The notes under the pieces were generated by a model. It saw only the letters and a list, made by a program, of their open reading frames with translations. It ran no database searches and was not told the origin of the DNA. 64,000 nucleotides of DNA from Candidatus Mediterraneibacter pullistercoris. GTDB taxonomy: Bacteria; Bacillota; Clostridia; Lachnospirales; Lachnospiraceae. Every line of letters begins with the position of its first letter. Within the stretch, counting starts at the first letter, position 1. The position numbers and the translations under genes are program-made. Of this stretch, positions 42,590 to 52,200 are shown in pieces. Location of the stretch: NCBI GenBank assembly GCA_019116885.1, contig DXAU01000030.1, positions 141,193-205,192 on the forward strand, read 5' to 3'.

Positions 42590-44314
42590 TTAGTTTTTTT
42601 CAATCCCGAGATAGGGAAGAACGTTATCGTAAATATTCCGGAGTACCGGAGCCGCGATTGTTCCGCCATAATATATGCCTTTCGGATCATGTATGATGAC
42701 AATTCCCAGGATCTGCGGATCATCTGCCGGAGCGAAACCGATAAAAGAAGAGATATATTTGTTGGCGCTTCTTGGCAGCGTCTGCGAGGTGGCTGTCTTT
42801 CCGCCGATGGAATACCCCTCAATATACCCGTTCTTCCCTGATCCTTCGGAGACAACGCTCTCGAGAAGCATCTGCATCGTCTCTGAGGTTTCTTCTGATA
42901 CTATCCCATCCTGAGTTTCATACTCGAACTCTTCTATAAGTTCTCCGTCATCCCCGACGGTTCCTACCGCAATGTGAGGAGTCACTCTCGTACCACCGTT
43001 TATAATAGAACTTACTGTAACTGCCATCTGGATAGGGGTGACCTGGAACGACTGGCCGAATGTCATAGTGGCGAGCTCTACCGTTCCGATGTCTTCTTTT
43101 CTGTGCATGATCGTCCCCGCCTCCCCCGGAAGATCTACTCCTGTAAGCTCAAGCAGTCCGAAATCCCTGAAATAGTCATAGAAACGGTCTGCGCCGAGCC
43201 TGAGTCCGATGTCCATAAAGACCGGGTTGCAGGAGTTCTGTATCCCCTGGACAAATGTCTCCTGCCCATGTCCGCCCACTTTGTGGCACCGTATCTTCCG
43301 ATCCTCAACAATCCGGTATCCGGGACAGACAAAGGTATCGTCAAGATCCACTACCCCTTCTTCTAGGCAGGCTGAAGCCGTTATAATCTTAAATGTAGAG
43401 CCCGGTTCATAAGTATCGTTGATACAGCGATTACGCCACATCTGGTTAAGCTGTTCCTGCAGTTCCTCATCCGAAAGCGACTCTTCATCCACACCTGTAT
43501 TCAGTTCATATGGTTCGTTCAAGTTGAATTCCGGAACATTGACCATGGCGTAGATTTCTCCGTTCTGAGGATTCATGAGGAGAATGGACACCGCTTCTGC
43601 CTGTTTTTCTTCCAAAACATTAAGCGCTTCCTGCTGACAATAAGCCTGTATGTTATAATCCAGGCTTACTTTCAGTGTCTCGCCAGCCACTGGTTCGATT
43701 CTGTCCTCGGCCACCCCTTCCAGTTCAACTCCTCTCGCATCTGTCACCGTTAGTATCGTTCCGTTTGTGCCTTTCAGATAATCCTCGTATTTCACCTCGA
43801 GCCCTATGATTCCCTGATTGTCTCCTCCGGTAAATCCCAGCACTCTGGACGCCAGCTCATCATACGGATAATATCTTCTGTAGTCTTCGTCCACTTTGAC
43901 TCCTGCTAGATCGTACTCCCGGATTCTGTCTCCAGTCTCCTTGTCCACATTCGTTTTGATCTTCTCCATGGAAGACACTTTCTCTACTTTCTCCCGCACC
44001 TCGCTCTCGTCGAGCCCAAGTTCACTGGCTAGCACTTCTGTCACCAGGTCAGGATTCTCTATCTGGCTGTGTATCACAGAGATAGTACATACTGTCCGGT
44101 TCGTGGCCAGGACAACCCCGTTGCGGTCCACAATCTCCCCCCTTGCAGCTTTTATCTCCCTCTCCCTCTCGTGGAGATCCTGGGCCAGCTCCTGATAATA
44201 CTCAGCGTCAAATATCATGAGATATACCAGTCTCCCGATCAATGCAAAGAGAACGGCCGCCGCGCACAGGAAGACGACAAGGATCTTTTTTCTGTTATAT
44301 GTCTTGTTCTTCAT
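42590..44314 (-). CDS. Class B penicillin-binding protein (FtsI/SpoVD family), copy 2
   Basis: GSTFKI (SxxK) and GKTATSQTLPRSANKYISSFIGFAP; likely start MKNKTYNRKK at 44314 (ORF opens upstream at 44458). Confidence 0.93.
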   Translation of the reverse strand: MKNKTYNRKKILVVFLCAAAVLFALIGRLVYLMIFDAEYYQELAQDLHEREREIKAARGEIVDRNGVVLATNRTVCTISVIHSQIENPDLVTEVLASELGLDESEVREKVEKVSSMEKIKTNVDKETGDRIREYDLAGVKVDEDYRRYYPYDELASRVLGFTGGDNQGIIGLEVKYEDYLKGTNGTILTVTDARGVELEGVAEDRIEPVAGETLKVSLDYNIQAYCQQEALNVLEEKQAEAVSILLMNPQNGEIYAMVNVPEFNLNEPYELNTGVDEESLSDEELQEQLNQMWRNRCINDTYEPGSTFKIITASACLEEGVVDLDDTFVCPGYRIVEDRKIRCHKVGGHGQETFVQGIQNSCNPVFMDIGLRLGADRFYDYFRDFGLLELTGVDLPGEAGTIMHRKEDIGTVELATMTFGQSFQVTPIQMAVTVSSIINGGTRVTPHIAVGTVGDDGELIEEFEYETQDGIVSEETSETMQMLLESVVSEGSGKNGYIEGYSIGGKTATSQTLPRSANKYISSFIGFAPADDPQILGIVIIHDPKGIYYGGTIAAPVLRNIYDNVLPYLGIEKN

Positions 44315-44321
44315 AAAAAAT

Positions 44322-44367
44322 ACCCTGCAAAAGATGTTGTTACAGCTTATTACATCTTCTGCAGGGT
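44322..44367 (-). promoter_or_regulatory. Terminator-like hairpin at the RBS of the second PBP gene
   Basis: Minus strand: acatcttttgcagggt arm pairs with accctgcagaagatgt (16 bp, 1 mismatch), followed by ATTTTTT then ATG at 44314; the AGGG SD candidate lies in the 3' arm. Confidence 0.65.
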
Positions 44368-44402
44368 TATTCATTTTTTCCGCTGTCTCTGCCGTCTGCA
44401 TT

Positions 44403-46409
44403 TTACTCCGGACTGTTTCCCGAAGCCCAGTCGTCAAGATCCGGGTCATAACTCTCATCTATGTAAGAACCGTCGGGATTATCATATGTTTCCTCATAAT
44501 TCTCATCATAATCTGTATAATCCGTATTCTCCACGCCATTCCCTTCTGTCTGATTCTCATCGCCGCTTTCCGCAATCGTCGTGACGCCCAGATACGGAAA
44601 CGCTTCTTCCATAATCGACTTGCTCAGTTCCAGTACGAGCGAACTGTCATCCTGGGCATATGTGTTCGGTTCATCTACTACGACATAGATGGCCACTTCC
44701 GGATTATCCATGGGGGCGAATCCAATATAGGATAGCAGATATTTACCATTTCCGCGGGGAAGTTTCTCGGCTGTTCCCGTCTTGCCCGCAATCTCATACC
44801 CGTCTACCTGCGCTCTCTGTCCGGTTCCATAGTCCATCACGGCTTTCATGTACTGCTTCACCATGCTGGAAGTCTCAGCGGAAACGGTCTTTCTAAGAAG
44901 CACCGGGTCTTTTGTCTCTATTACATTGCCCTCTTCATCCTGTATCTGTTTCACGATATGCGGCTCATAATAGTAGCCGCCGTTGATCAGAGAACAAAAC
45001 GCTGAGATCATCTGGGTCATGGTCACATTGAAGTTCTGGCCGAATGAATTCGTCGCAAGGTCTACATCTGACATATTTTTTGCTGTATAGAGAAGTCCCT
45101 CTGTCTCCGCCTCACCCGGAAGATCTATCCCGGTATACTCTCCAAACCCGAAGATATGCTGATATCTGGAAAAGTCTTCAGCACCTATGGCAAGCCCCAT
45201 ATCCATCAGCGCCACATTGCACGAATTGGCAAGTGAATCTTGTATCGATTCTGTTCCATGTCCCTCTTTATGAGCGCAGCTTATATCTGTGTCCAGGACA
45301 GTCTTTGAGCCATCACAGTAATAATTCTCATTTCCCAAAATCGCTCCCGACTCCAGCCCTGCCGCTATCGTGAACGGCTTTGCCGTCGATCCCGGCTCAT
45401 AGGCGTCGCTGACACAGAAGTTCCGCCAGAGATTATTCATAGCCTCGACCTGCTCATCCTCTGTCATTTCTGCCCATTGCTCATCAGAATACAGACCGGA
45501 TAAGTCACGGGGACTGTTCAGATCAAAGTTGGGGTATGATGCTTCGGCGAGAATCTCTCCCGTATTCGGGTTCATAATGATCACCGCCGTATTTTTGCTG
45601 CCCGGATTCCCCTCTGATGCATGTTCCTGGTTAAACTCCAGAATACATTTTTCCACGATATTCTGTAGAGTCACATCGATAGTTGAAACGACCGTATCTC
45701 CGTTCTGGGCAGGCTTTACCGTCCGCTCCACAGCAGACTCGGTATCAAAATATCCGTACTCTCTTCCGTCAGTCCCGTTCAGGATATCATTGTAGGCGCT
45801 TTCTATCCCGATCGCTCCCTGGTTTCCATCATAAATAAACCCGATAACGTCGCTCGCCATACTTCCGTACGGATAGGTTCTCGTGTAGTCATCCTCAAGC
45901 CATATGCCCCGCACATTCGGATAGTTCTCATCGTCACTGTCTATGTCATTGAATTTCTGAGCCGTTGCATAGTCAATCCCTTCAGCCAGGATCTCATACT
46001 GGCTGTCCGGCTTCGTCTCTATCAGTTCATCTACTACACTCTCCTTGATTCCGAAACATTCTGAGAGTACTGCTTTCGTAGGCTCGATATATTCCTCTTT
46101 ATCGGTCATTACCGCCACGTCGAGTATCACATTGTAGACACGCTCGCTGGTCGCCATCTTCGTGCCGTTTCTGTCAACAATATCGCCTCTTTTGTATGCG
46201 ATCACACGGCTGTCATAGTTCTGCTGATCCAGTACGACTTTCGTGTAGCTGCTGCCTCTTGTGACATTGATCCAGGTGATTCTTCCTATAAGAACAACAA
46301 AAGCCAGTATCACTGCCATGAATAGCATTACCAGCTTCCGTTGCATCCTCGTCGGAAATTTTTTAGTTAAAAATTCAAATCTGTTCTTTTTTCTGCTTCT
46401 TCCAGCCAT
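44403..46409 (-). CDS. Class B penicillin-binding protein (FtsI/SpoVD family), copy 1
   Basis: 668 aa; GSTAKPFTIAAGLE, SLANSCNVALMDMG, GKTGTAEKLPRGNGKYLLSYIGFAP; acidic Tyr-rich C-terminal tail. Confidence 0.95.
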   Translation of the reverse strand: MAGRSRKKNRFEFLTKKFPTRMQRKLVMLFMAVILAFVVLIGRITWINVTRGSSYTKVVLDQQNYDSRVIAYKRGDIVDRNGTKMATSERVYNVILDVAVMTDKEEYIEPTKAVLSECFGIKESVVDELIETKPDSQYEILAEGIDYATAQKFNDIDSDDENYPNVRGIWLEDDYTRTYPYGSMASDVIGFIYDGNQGAIGIESAYNDILNGTDGREYGYFDTESAVERTVKPAQNGDTVVSTIDVTLQNIVEKCILEFNQEHASEGNPGSKNTAVIIMNPNTGEILAEASYPNFDLNSPRDLSGLYSDEQWAEMTEDEQVEAMNNLWRNFCVSDAYEPGSTAKPFTIAAGLESGAILGNENYYCDGSKTVLDTDISCAHKEGHGTESIQDSLANSCNVALMDMGLAIGAEDFSRYQHIFGFGEYTGIDLPGEAETEGLLYTAKNMSDVDLATNSFGQNFNVTMTQMISAFCSLINGGYYYEPHIVKQIQDEEGNVIETKDPVLLRKTVSAETSSMVKQYMKAVMDYGTGQRAQVDGYEIAGKTGTAEKLPRGNGKYLLSYIGFAPMDNPEVAIYVVVDEPNTYAQDDSSLVLELSKSIMEEAFPYLGVTTIAESGDENQTEGNGVENTDYTDYDENYEETYDNPDGSYIDESYDPDLDDWASGNSPE

Positions 46410-46421
46410 ATTTCTATATCC

Positions 46422-46967
46422 CTATTCAGACACGCCGCTTGATTTCGCAAGCACTCCATTTTCCGGTATGTCACTGTACTGCTTTACGTAGTCGCCGGCA
46501 GGGCTGTCATACTCCACTACCGTCCCTTCTTCTACAGGTACCATTCCCATTTCATTTATGGCTTTCTCACGTATTGTTACGAGATTGACCGAATCAACTG
46601 CCGCATTATACCTCGTATCGTTCGCCTCTGTCAGAGCGGCCAGTTCTTCCTGAAGTGCAGTCACATTCTCTGACCTGCTCACCACATCAGACTGAAGATT
46701 CAGATACATCACACAGATCAGCACAGCGCAGATTGCCGCTGCGGTAAGAAACACAGCATACGCCGGACTTATTTTCATCGCGCGCTTCCGGTTTCTCTGC
46801 ACCTGACGGCTGGCTTTCTTCGGCTGTCTCTGGCGCGTCCTTGGTTCTCTTAAAGGAGCCGGTTCTGCCTGACGCACTGTATTCCCATATACATAGAACT
46901 GTCCCTGGCCGTTTCCCCTTTGACCGGATCTCATGTTGTCATATGTACGATAATACCTTGCTGCCAT
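46422..46967 (-). CDS. FtsL/septum formation initiator-like protein
   Basis: 181 aa; basic N-term, one TM, coiled coil SRSENVTALQEELAAL; position between rsmH and PBP. Confidence 0.75.
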   Translation of the reverse strand: MAARYYRTYDNMRSGQRGNGQGQFYVYGNTVRQAEPAPLREPRTRQRQPKKASRQVQRNRKRAMKISPAYAVFLTAAAICAVLICVMYLNLQSDVVSRSENVTALQEELAALTEANDTRYNAAVDSVNLVTIREKAINEMGMVPVEEGTVVEYDSPAGDYVKQYSDIPENGVLAKSSGVSE

Positions 46968-47047
46968 CCAGATGCCCCTTTCTTTTTTCGCTCCGGCAGG
47001 TTCTCCCCTCCTGTCCGGAACCTATATCTCCACTACTCCCTTTTGCT

Positions 47048-47983
47048 TCATATCCGTTCAAATATTCTGAGTTTCGCACTTTTTGAACGGCTGTTGGACT
47101 CCATCTCCTCCTCTGACGGAAGGATTGGTTTCCTTGTGATCACTTTCCCTTTTGACGTCCTCCCACAAACGCATACGGGAAAATTAGCGGGACAGATGCA
47201 CGGATCTTCATTTTTTCGGAATGTACTCTTTACGATCCGATCCTCAAGTGAATGAAAGGTGATGATACAGATCCGTCCCCCCGGACGGAGCATATCGATC
47301 ATATCATCCAGCGAACACTTCAACACTTCCAGTTCGCTGTTCAATTCAATCCTTATGGCCTGGAACGTCCGTTTCGACGGATGTCCTGACGTTTTCTGGA
47401 TCTTCATCGGTATTGAGCGTCTTATGATCTCATTTAGTTGTCCCGTTGTCTCGACCGGCGCCTTCTGCCGCGCTTCCACGATATGTTTCGCGATATTTTT
47501 CGCAAAACGTTCTTCCCCATAATCGCGTATCACACGGTACAGATCTGCCTCGCTGTAGTCATTGACAATGTCTCTTGCCGTCATCTCCTGTCTCTGGTCC
47601 ATCCTCATATCAAGAGGCGCGTCCACCCGATAGGAAAATCCCCGGTCCGCTGTGTCGAGCTGATAAGACGACACGCCCAGATCGACTACGATACCGTCCA
47701 CACTGTCAATTCCTCTCTTTTGGAGCTGCGGCTTCATATCACGATAGTTGCTCCGTATTATCGTGACCTTCTCCCCGAAGCCTTCCAGACGCTTTTTTGC
47801 CGCTTCTATCGCGTCAGCGTCCTGGTCTATTCCTATAAATCTCCCCTTGCCGCCCAGCCGGCTGCAAACTTCAAATGCATGTCCGCCACCTCCTAAAGTA
47901 GCGTCCACATAAATGCCGTCTGGTCTGACATTGAGCCCGTCCACTGTCTCATACAGCAGAACAGATGTGTGTTTGAATGCCAT
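47048..47983 (-). CDS. rsmH: 16S rRNA (cytosine(1402)-N(4))-methyltransferase
   Basis: 311 aa; [50 protein letters not shown]. Confidence 0.97.
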   Translation of the reverse strand: MAFKHTSVLLYETVDGLNVRPDGIYVDATLGGGGHAFEVCSRLGGKGRFIGIDQDADAIEAAKKRLEGFGEKVTIIRSNYRDMKPQLQKRGIDSVDGIVVDLGVSSYQLDTADRGFSYRVDAPLDMRMDQRQEMTARDIVNDYSEADLYRVIRDYGEERFAKNIAKHIVEARQKAPVETTGQLNEIIRRSIPMKIQKTSGHPSKRTFQAIRIELNSELEVLKCSLDDMIDMLRPGGRICIITFHSLEDRIVKSTFRKNEDPCICPANFPVCVCGRTSKGKVITRKPILPSEEEMESNSRSKSAKLRIFERI

Positions 47984-47995
47984 GGTATCCTCCCG

Positions 47996-48433
47996 TCAGA
48001 TCCTTATCCCTATGGATTCCATACGCTCTGCGATCGCATCCAGATCTTCTTCACTCACCTGGCTGCGTTCTTCCCAAAGAGCCTTGTCCCAGATCTCAAC
48101 GCGGTCCTGAACTCCCACAAGAACAACATCTTTCTCCAGATTTGCCGCTTTTCTGAGTGACGGTGGGATAAGAGCTCTACCCTGTTTGTCAAAATTCCCC
48201 TCAGAAGCGCTTCCGAAGAAATAGCGTTTAAAGATCCTGGCATCCTTGTTCATACGTGGTAAGGTTTCAAGCTCGGCGACGAATTTGTTCCATTCCTCCT
48301 GGGAATATACGAAGAGGCAGCCTTCCAGACCGTTACAAATGACAAAACTGTCACCCAGGTCATCCCTTAGCTTTGCCGGGATGATGAGTCTTCCCTTTTC
48401 ATCAATGCTATGGTTAAACTCTCCTAATAACAT
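47996..48433 (-). CDS. mraZ: Transcriptional regulator MraZ
   Basis: 145 aa; LGEFNHSIDEKGRLIIPAKLRDDLG and second SpoVT/AbrB-like repeat FDKQGRALIPPSLRKAANLEKDVVLVG. Confidence 0.97.
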   Translation of the reverse strand: MLLGEFNHSIDEKGRLIIPAKLRDDLGDSFVICNGLEGCLFVYSQEEWNKFVAELETLPRMNKDARIFKRYFFGSASEGNFDKQGRALIPPSLRKAANLEKDVVLVGVQDRVEIWDKALWEERSQVSEEDLDAIAERMESIGIRI

Positions 48434-48473
48434 CCGGAACCCTTTCTCTTTTCGTGAGCCTCCACATCGCTCC

Positions 48474-48528
48474 CCACTTTATACCACTATCCACCACTCT
48501 TTACCACTTGACTCCATTCTAAACCACT
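48474..48528 (-). promoter_or_regulatory. MraZ-box array: AGTGG repeats at exact 10-bp period
   Basis: CCACT on + strand at 48474, 48484, 48494, 48504, 48524, and CCATT at 48514 (AGTGG x5 and AATGG x1 on the mraZ coding strand). Confidence 0.88.
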
Positions 48529-48544
48529 GATCCCCCTTTTTCAA
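48516..48544 (-). promoter_or_regulatory. mraZ/dcw promoter
   Basis: Minus strand TTGAAA (48544-48539), 17-nt spacer, TAGAAT (48521-48516), interleaved with AGTGG repeats. Confidence 0.8.
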
Positions 48545-48611
48545 CCCCTTTTTTTGTTTTTTTGTAATTGCCATATAATGGAAAAAGTCCTGAAAACACA
48601 GCTTTTCAGGG

Positions 48612-48661
48612 CAAAAAAAGAACATGTAGGGGATCGGCATCAAGCCTTTCACCTACATGTT
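48612..48661 (-). terminator. Terminator of the small membrane protein gene
   Basis: aacatgtagg (48621-48630)/cctacatgtt (48652-48661), followed on minus by TTTTTTT. Confidence 0.75.
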
Positions 48662-48710
48662 GTGTTCTTCAAATATATCTGTTCCGTTCAAAAATTACTG
48701 TTTATTTGGA

Positions 48711-48962
48711 TCATTCTACTGAGGTCTCCTCAGTCAGGCTGTTCACATAATTCGTGACCGCATCATAATTTACTTCTGCAACTGCTCTCTCCCTGCCTGA
48801 TTCATACATATCATAAGCAGAATATCCGAGCCATCCCACGAGCGCGAGTCCTGCCAGCGTGAGAACACACTTGCGCACAACACTCATGATCCTCTGCTTC
48901 CGCATGATCTTCTTTCTGTTGGTTTTCTCCTGTTTGTATCTGTCTACCTTTTCCTGGCTCAT
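48711..48962 (-). CDS. Small single-TM protein of unknown function
   Basis: 83 aa; basic N-term, one TM (VLTLAGLALVGWLGYSAYDMY); own terminator. Confidence 0.65.
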   Translation of the reverse strand: MSQEKVDRYKQEKTNRKKIMRKQRIMSVVRKCVLTLAGLALVGWLGYSAYDMYESGRERAVAEVNYDAVTNYVNSLTEETSVE

Positions 48963-49013
48963 CTTGCCAATGCTCCTTTCAAACCCGATATTGACAGTTT
49001 AACACAACAATTG

Positions 49014-49856
49014 TCAGATCACAACAATTATTCCGCCGTCATTTGCATACATCGTACTGATTCCTGCAGTATCTACGACAAAACTGCTCTTAACATTCAT
49101 GCGGTCGAGAAGCATCCGCTCTACTTCTCTGGCGCGCTCCGGGCAGTTGCAGTGAGAAATGGCCAGCACCTTATCTTTTGTCTCTTTTGTTTCTCTGGCA
49201 ATCTGCTCCACCATCTTTGTGAGCGCCCGCTTCATTCCCCGCGCCTGTCCAAACTGGCAGATCGTTCCTTTCGGAGTCGATCCGAGGATGGGCTTGATAT
49301 TCAGAGCGCTCGCAACAAATGATTTGATTCCGGTCAGGCGTCCGTTCTTTCGGAGTGTATCCAGATTTTCCAGCACAAAATAGGTGTGCTGATCCTCGAT
49401 ATATTTCTCAGTTGCCTTCACCGTTTCCTCAAACCCCAGGCCTTTCTCCTCACACTCCTGTATCTTCATCGCGATCAGCGTTTCACCGACGGATGCAGAT
49501 CTGGAATTAAACACATGGATGTCCTTTTCTGCGTCCTGTTCTTCAAAGAACAGTTTCCTTCCAAGCTGGGCGCTGTTGTATGAACCGCTCAGTTCCGAAG
49601 AAAGAGTGACCGCGTACACCCGTTTCTGACTTCCTCTGTACAGTTCCATATATTCTTCCGGAGACGGACACGACGATTTCGGACATTCCGGACTTGCCGC
49701 GATTCTTTTCAGGAAGTCTTTCTGGTCAAACCGGGAGTCATCCACTATGATGTCGCCGTCCACCTGCATGCTGAGTGAAGCTGTCTCATAGATTCCGCTA
49801 TCTCTCATCTTATGGGTCAGTTCTCCACAGCTGTCAACAATAATCTTATAATCCAC
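49014..49856 (-). CDS. DegV family fatty-acid-binding protein
   Basis: 280 aa; DYKIIVDSCGELT, TSSPSPEEYMELYR-like segment, LSSELSGSYNSA, GKNGRLTG-like RKNGRLTGIKSF. Confidence 0.93.
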   Translation of the reverse strand: MDYKIIVDSCGELTHKMRDSGIYETASLSMQVDGDIIVDDSRFDQKDFLKRIAASPECPKSSCPSPEEYMELYRGSQKRVYAVTLSSELSGSYNSAQLGRKLFFEEQDAEKDIHVFNSRSASVGETLIAMKIQECEEKGLGFEETVKATEKYIEDQHTYFVLENLDTLRKNGRLTGIKSFVASALNIKPILGSTPKGTICQFGQARGMKRALTKMVEQIARETKETKDKVLAISHCNCPERAREVERMLLDRMNVKSSFVVDTAGISTMYANDGGIIVVI

Positions 49857-49981
49857 ACCGCATCCTCCTATACCGCACAGTATATTTTAAATTTCTATTA
49901 TATGTAGTTTTTAATACCAGATTAAAATATACCATATATTTACACAGAAAAAAAGAGGTTTTGTGTGAAAATTTCATGTTA

Positions 49982-51376
49982 TTACCCGCCCTCAAGCCTG
50001 ATACGCCGCGAGATACCCAAAGCTACTCCCATCTCTGCCATCAGGAACAGAATCGCCGTACCGCCATAGCTGATAAAGGGAAGTGTGATACCAGTCGTCG
50101 GAAGCAGGCCTGTCACGACTGCAATATTGAGGATCACTTGGAGTGCGATATGAGCAAATATTCCTGTCGCAATCAGAGAGCCGTAAAGATCCGGCGCGTT
50201 TCTTGCGATAAACATCAGTCTGTACAAAAGCAGACCGAACAGCATCAATATAATGATTGCTCCAAATACTCCCAGTTCCTCACAGATCACGACAAGAATC
50301 ATATCGTTCTGCGCTTCTGGTATCACCCCCAGCTTCTGGGTACTGTTTCCCAGCCCTTTCCCGAAGAATCCGCCGCTTCCGATCGCATACAGCCCCTGCA
50401 TGACCTGGTAGCTGCCTGTATCTGCTGTCGCCTCCGGATTGAGCCAGGAGATAATCCTCTGGAGCCTGAAGTTTCTGCTGTTCGCAACTGTCACTGACAG
50501 TATGGCGATACCTGCCGCTGACACTGCGGCCCCTGCGCCGAGTATGATAAGAAATGGCTTAAGTTTCGGATGAATAACGAAGATCAAAATACAGGTGATG
50601 GCCATGACAATTATGGCAGTACTCAGGTTATCCGTCAGGAACATAACACCTCCCGAGGCCACGGCGCCGAAGACAAACACCCGGATGATTCCTTCCATTG
50701 TATAGGCTTTTTTGCCAAGTCTGCAGAGTTCATACGAGATGAACAAAATCACCGCGATCTTTGTGATCTCAGACGGCTGCAGTGTAAGATTGCCCGGCAG
50801 ACGAATCCAGCGCCTGGCCCCGTTCAGTGTACGGCCGAGCGGAGTACGCACAAGCGCCATCATAATCATCGCAAATATGTAAATCTCAACGGCGAACGCC
50901 CCATAGAGATGGTAATCGATCTTCGACACAATGAACATCACCACAAAACCAAGCGCACCGATGGCCGCCTGCCTGGAAAAATAGTACAGGTCATTGCCAA
51001 AATCCACGCCCGCTTCATATGAACTCGTGCTGTAAAGCATTACAAGTCCAAAGCACATAAGAAAAATTATGACCAGCAGAAGATCATAGTCAAAATATTT
51101 GTCTGCAGCGGTATTTTTGGCCGCACTCCCAGACAGAAGCCGCCCCGCTGCACTCTGTTTTGGTTTCGTCTGCCCGACGGAGTTTCTCTTCGGAGCCTGC
51201 CGGGGCGTCTCGATAACCTGCCGCCTCTGCTCAATCGAACGTTTATATCCGGCGTACCCGCTGCGGAAGCTTATCGGACGCATAGGCTGGGTTTCACCGT
51301 TATATGTTCTTTTTTCTCCGGGATTCTTTTTATTCTGCTTCCTCTGCCTGACCGGCCTTACGATCCTGCTCTTCAT
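49982..51376 (-). CDS. SEDS family protein (FtsW/RodA/SpoVE), second copy in window
   Basis: 464 aa; GFFGKGLGNSTQKLGVIPEAQNDMILVVICEELGVFGA, TGITLPFISYGGTA. Confidence 0.92.
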   Translation of the reverse strand: MKSRIVRPVRQRKQNKKNPGEKRTYNGETQPMRPISFRSGYAGYKRSIEQRRQVIETPRQAPKRNSVGQTKPKQSAAGRLLSGSAAKNTAADKYFDYDLLLVIIFLMCFGLVMLYSTSSYEAGVDFGNDLYYFSRQAAIGALGFVVMFIVSKIDYHLYGAFAVEIYIFAMIMMALVRTPLGRTLNGARRWIRLPGNLTLQPSEITKIAVILFISYELCRLGKKAYTMEGIIRVFVFGAVASGGVMFLTDNLSTAIIVMAITCILIFVIHPKLKPFLIILGAGAAVSAAGIAILSVTVANSRNFRLQRIISWLNPEATADTGSYQVMQGLYAIGSGGFFGKGLGNSTQKLGVIPEAQNDMILVVICEELGVFGAIIILMLFGLLLYRLMFIARNAPDLYGSLIATGIFAHIALQVILNIAVVTGLLPTTGITLPFISYGGTAILFLMAEMGVALGISRRIRLEGG

Positions 51377-51491
51377 ATCATCAACACTTTCCGCCTATAA
51401 CAGATAAGGAACCAGTTTCGGTAAGTCTGTCTACCTGATCTGATCCCTCATTATAAAGCTTTGAACATCATAAAAGTTTTCTCTGCTGCAT

Positions 51492-51565
51492 CGGGGTGAC
51501 AGGATTCGAACCTGCGACCTCACGGCCCCCAGCCGTGCGCTCTAACCAAACTGAGCCACACCCCG
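51492..51565 (-). tRNA. tRNA-Pro (anticodon GGG)
   Basis: Reverse complement cggggtgtggctcagtttggttagagcgcacggctgggggccgtgaggtcgcaggttcgaatcctgtcaccccg: cloverleaf with anticodon loop CTGGGGG and GGTTCGAATCC T-arm; CCA not encoded. Confidence 0.95.
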
Positions 51566-51685
51566 CTGACTCATACATTATATATAATTTGGATTGAAAT
51601 GTAAAGGAATTTTTTTCTTCTGCACATCTGCACCAGCCCGCCATAATATAATAATGAACCATAACTAATTAAGGAGACTCCGTAA

Positions 51686-51943
51686 ATGGCAAACTGTCAG
51701 AATAATATGCGCTGCATGCGGCGCCCTGTACCGTTCGTTCCGGCTGCCCAGGAGCCGCGTCGCAGAATGGGCGGCTGTCCGGATACACATGATCAATTCC
51801 CTCCTGACATGCCTATCGCCATGGCATATGTTCCATGGCAGAAATGGCAGAAACTTTATGAGCCTTGTCAGGGACTCGAACGGGGCACCATTTTTGAGGA
51901 ACTTGACAAACCATTCCTCGGGAAAGGGGGAAGGCGCAGATGA
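51686..51943 (+). CDS. cotJA: Spore coat associated protein CotJA
   Basis: 85 aa; PMAYVPWQKWQKLYEPCQGLERGTIFEELDKPFLGKGGRR-like CotJA motif. Confidence 0.9.
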   Translation: MANCQNNMRCMRRPVPFVPAAQEPRRRMGGCPDTHDQFPPDMPIAMAYVPWQKWQKLYEPCQGLERGTIFEELDKPFLGKGGRRR

Positions 51944-52197
51944 ACCGTCGTCAGCTCTTGAATCACATCAACCAGGTGAGTTTTGCTGTAGATGATGTGA
52001 AACTGTACCTTGATACCCATCCCTGCGATACAGAAGCTCTCAGCTATTTTCATGAGATGAGCCGCCAGAGAGAGCACGCACTCAAAGAATACGCAGCGGC
52101 TTACGGACCACTTACCATCGACACTGCAGACGACTCCTGCACTGAGCGCTGGAACTGGATCAATGAGCCGTGGCCATGGCAGGAAGGAGGTTGCTGA
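51940..52197 (+). CDS. cotJB: Spore coat protein CotJB
   Basis: 85 aa; LNHINQVSFAVDDVKLYLDTHPCDTEALSYFHEMSRQREHALKEYAAAYGPLT; overlaps cotJA stop. Confidence 0.92.
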   Translation: MNRRQLLNHINQVSFAVDDVKLYLDTHPCDTEALSYFHEMSRQREHALKEYAAAYGPLTIDTADDSCTERWNWINEPWPWQEGGC

Positions 52198-52200
52198 TTT

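Noticed and set aside
51492-51565. tRNA-Pro as a possible integration site for a mobile element
   Set aside because: No integrase, att duplication or prophage genes flank it; both sides are core sporulation or division genes.
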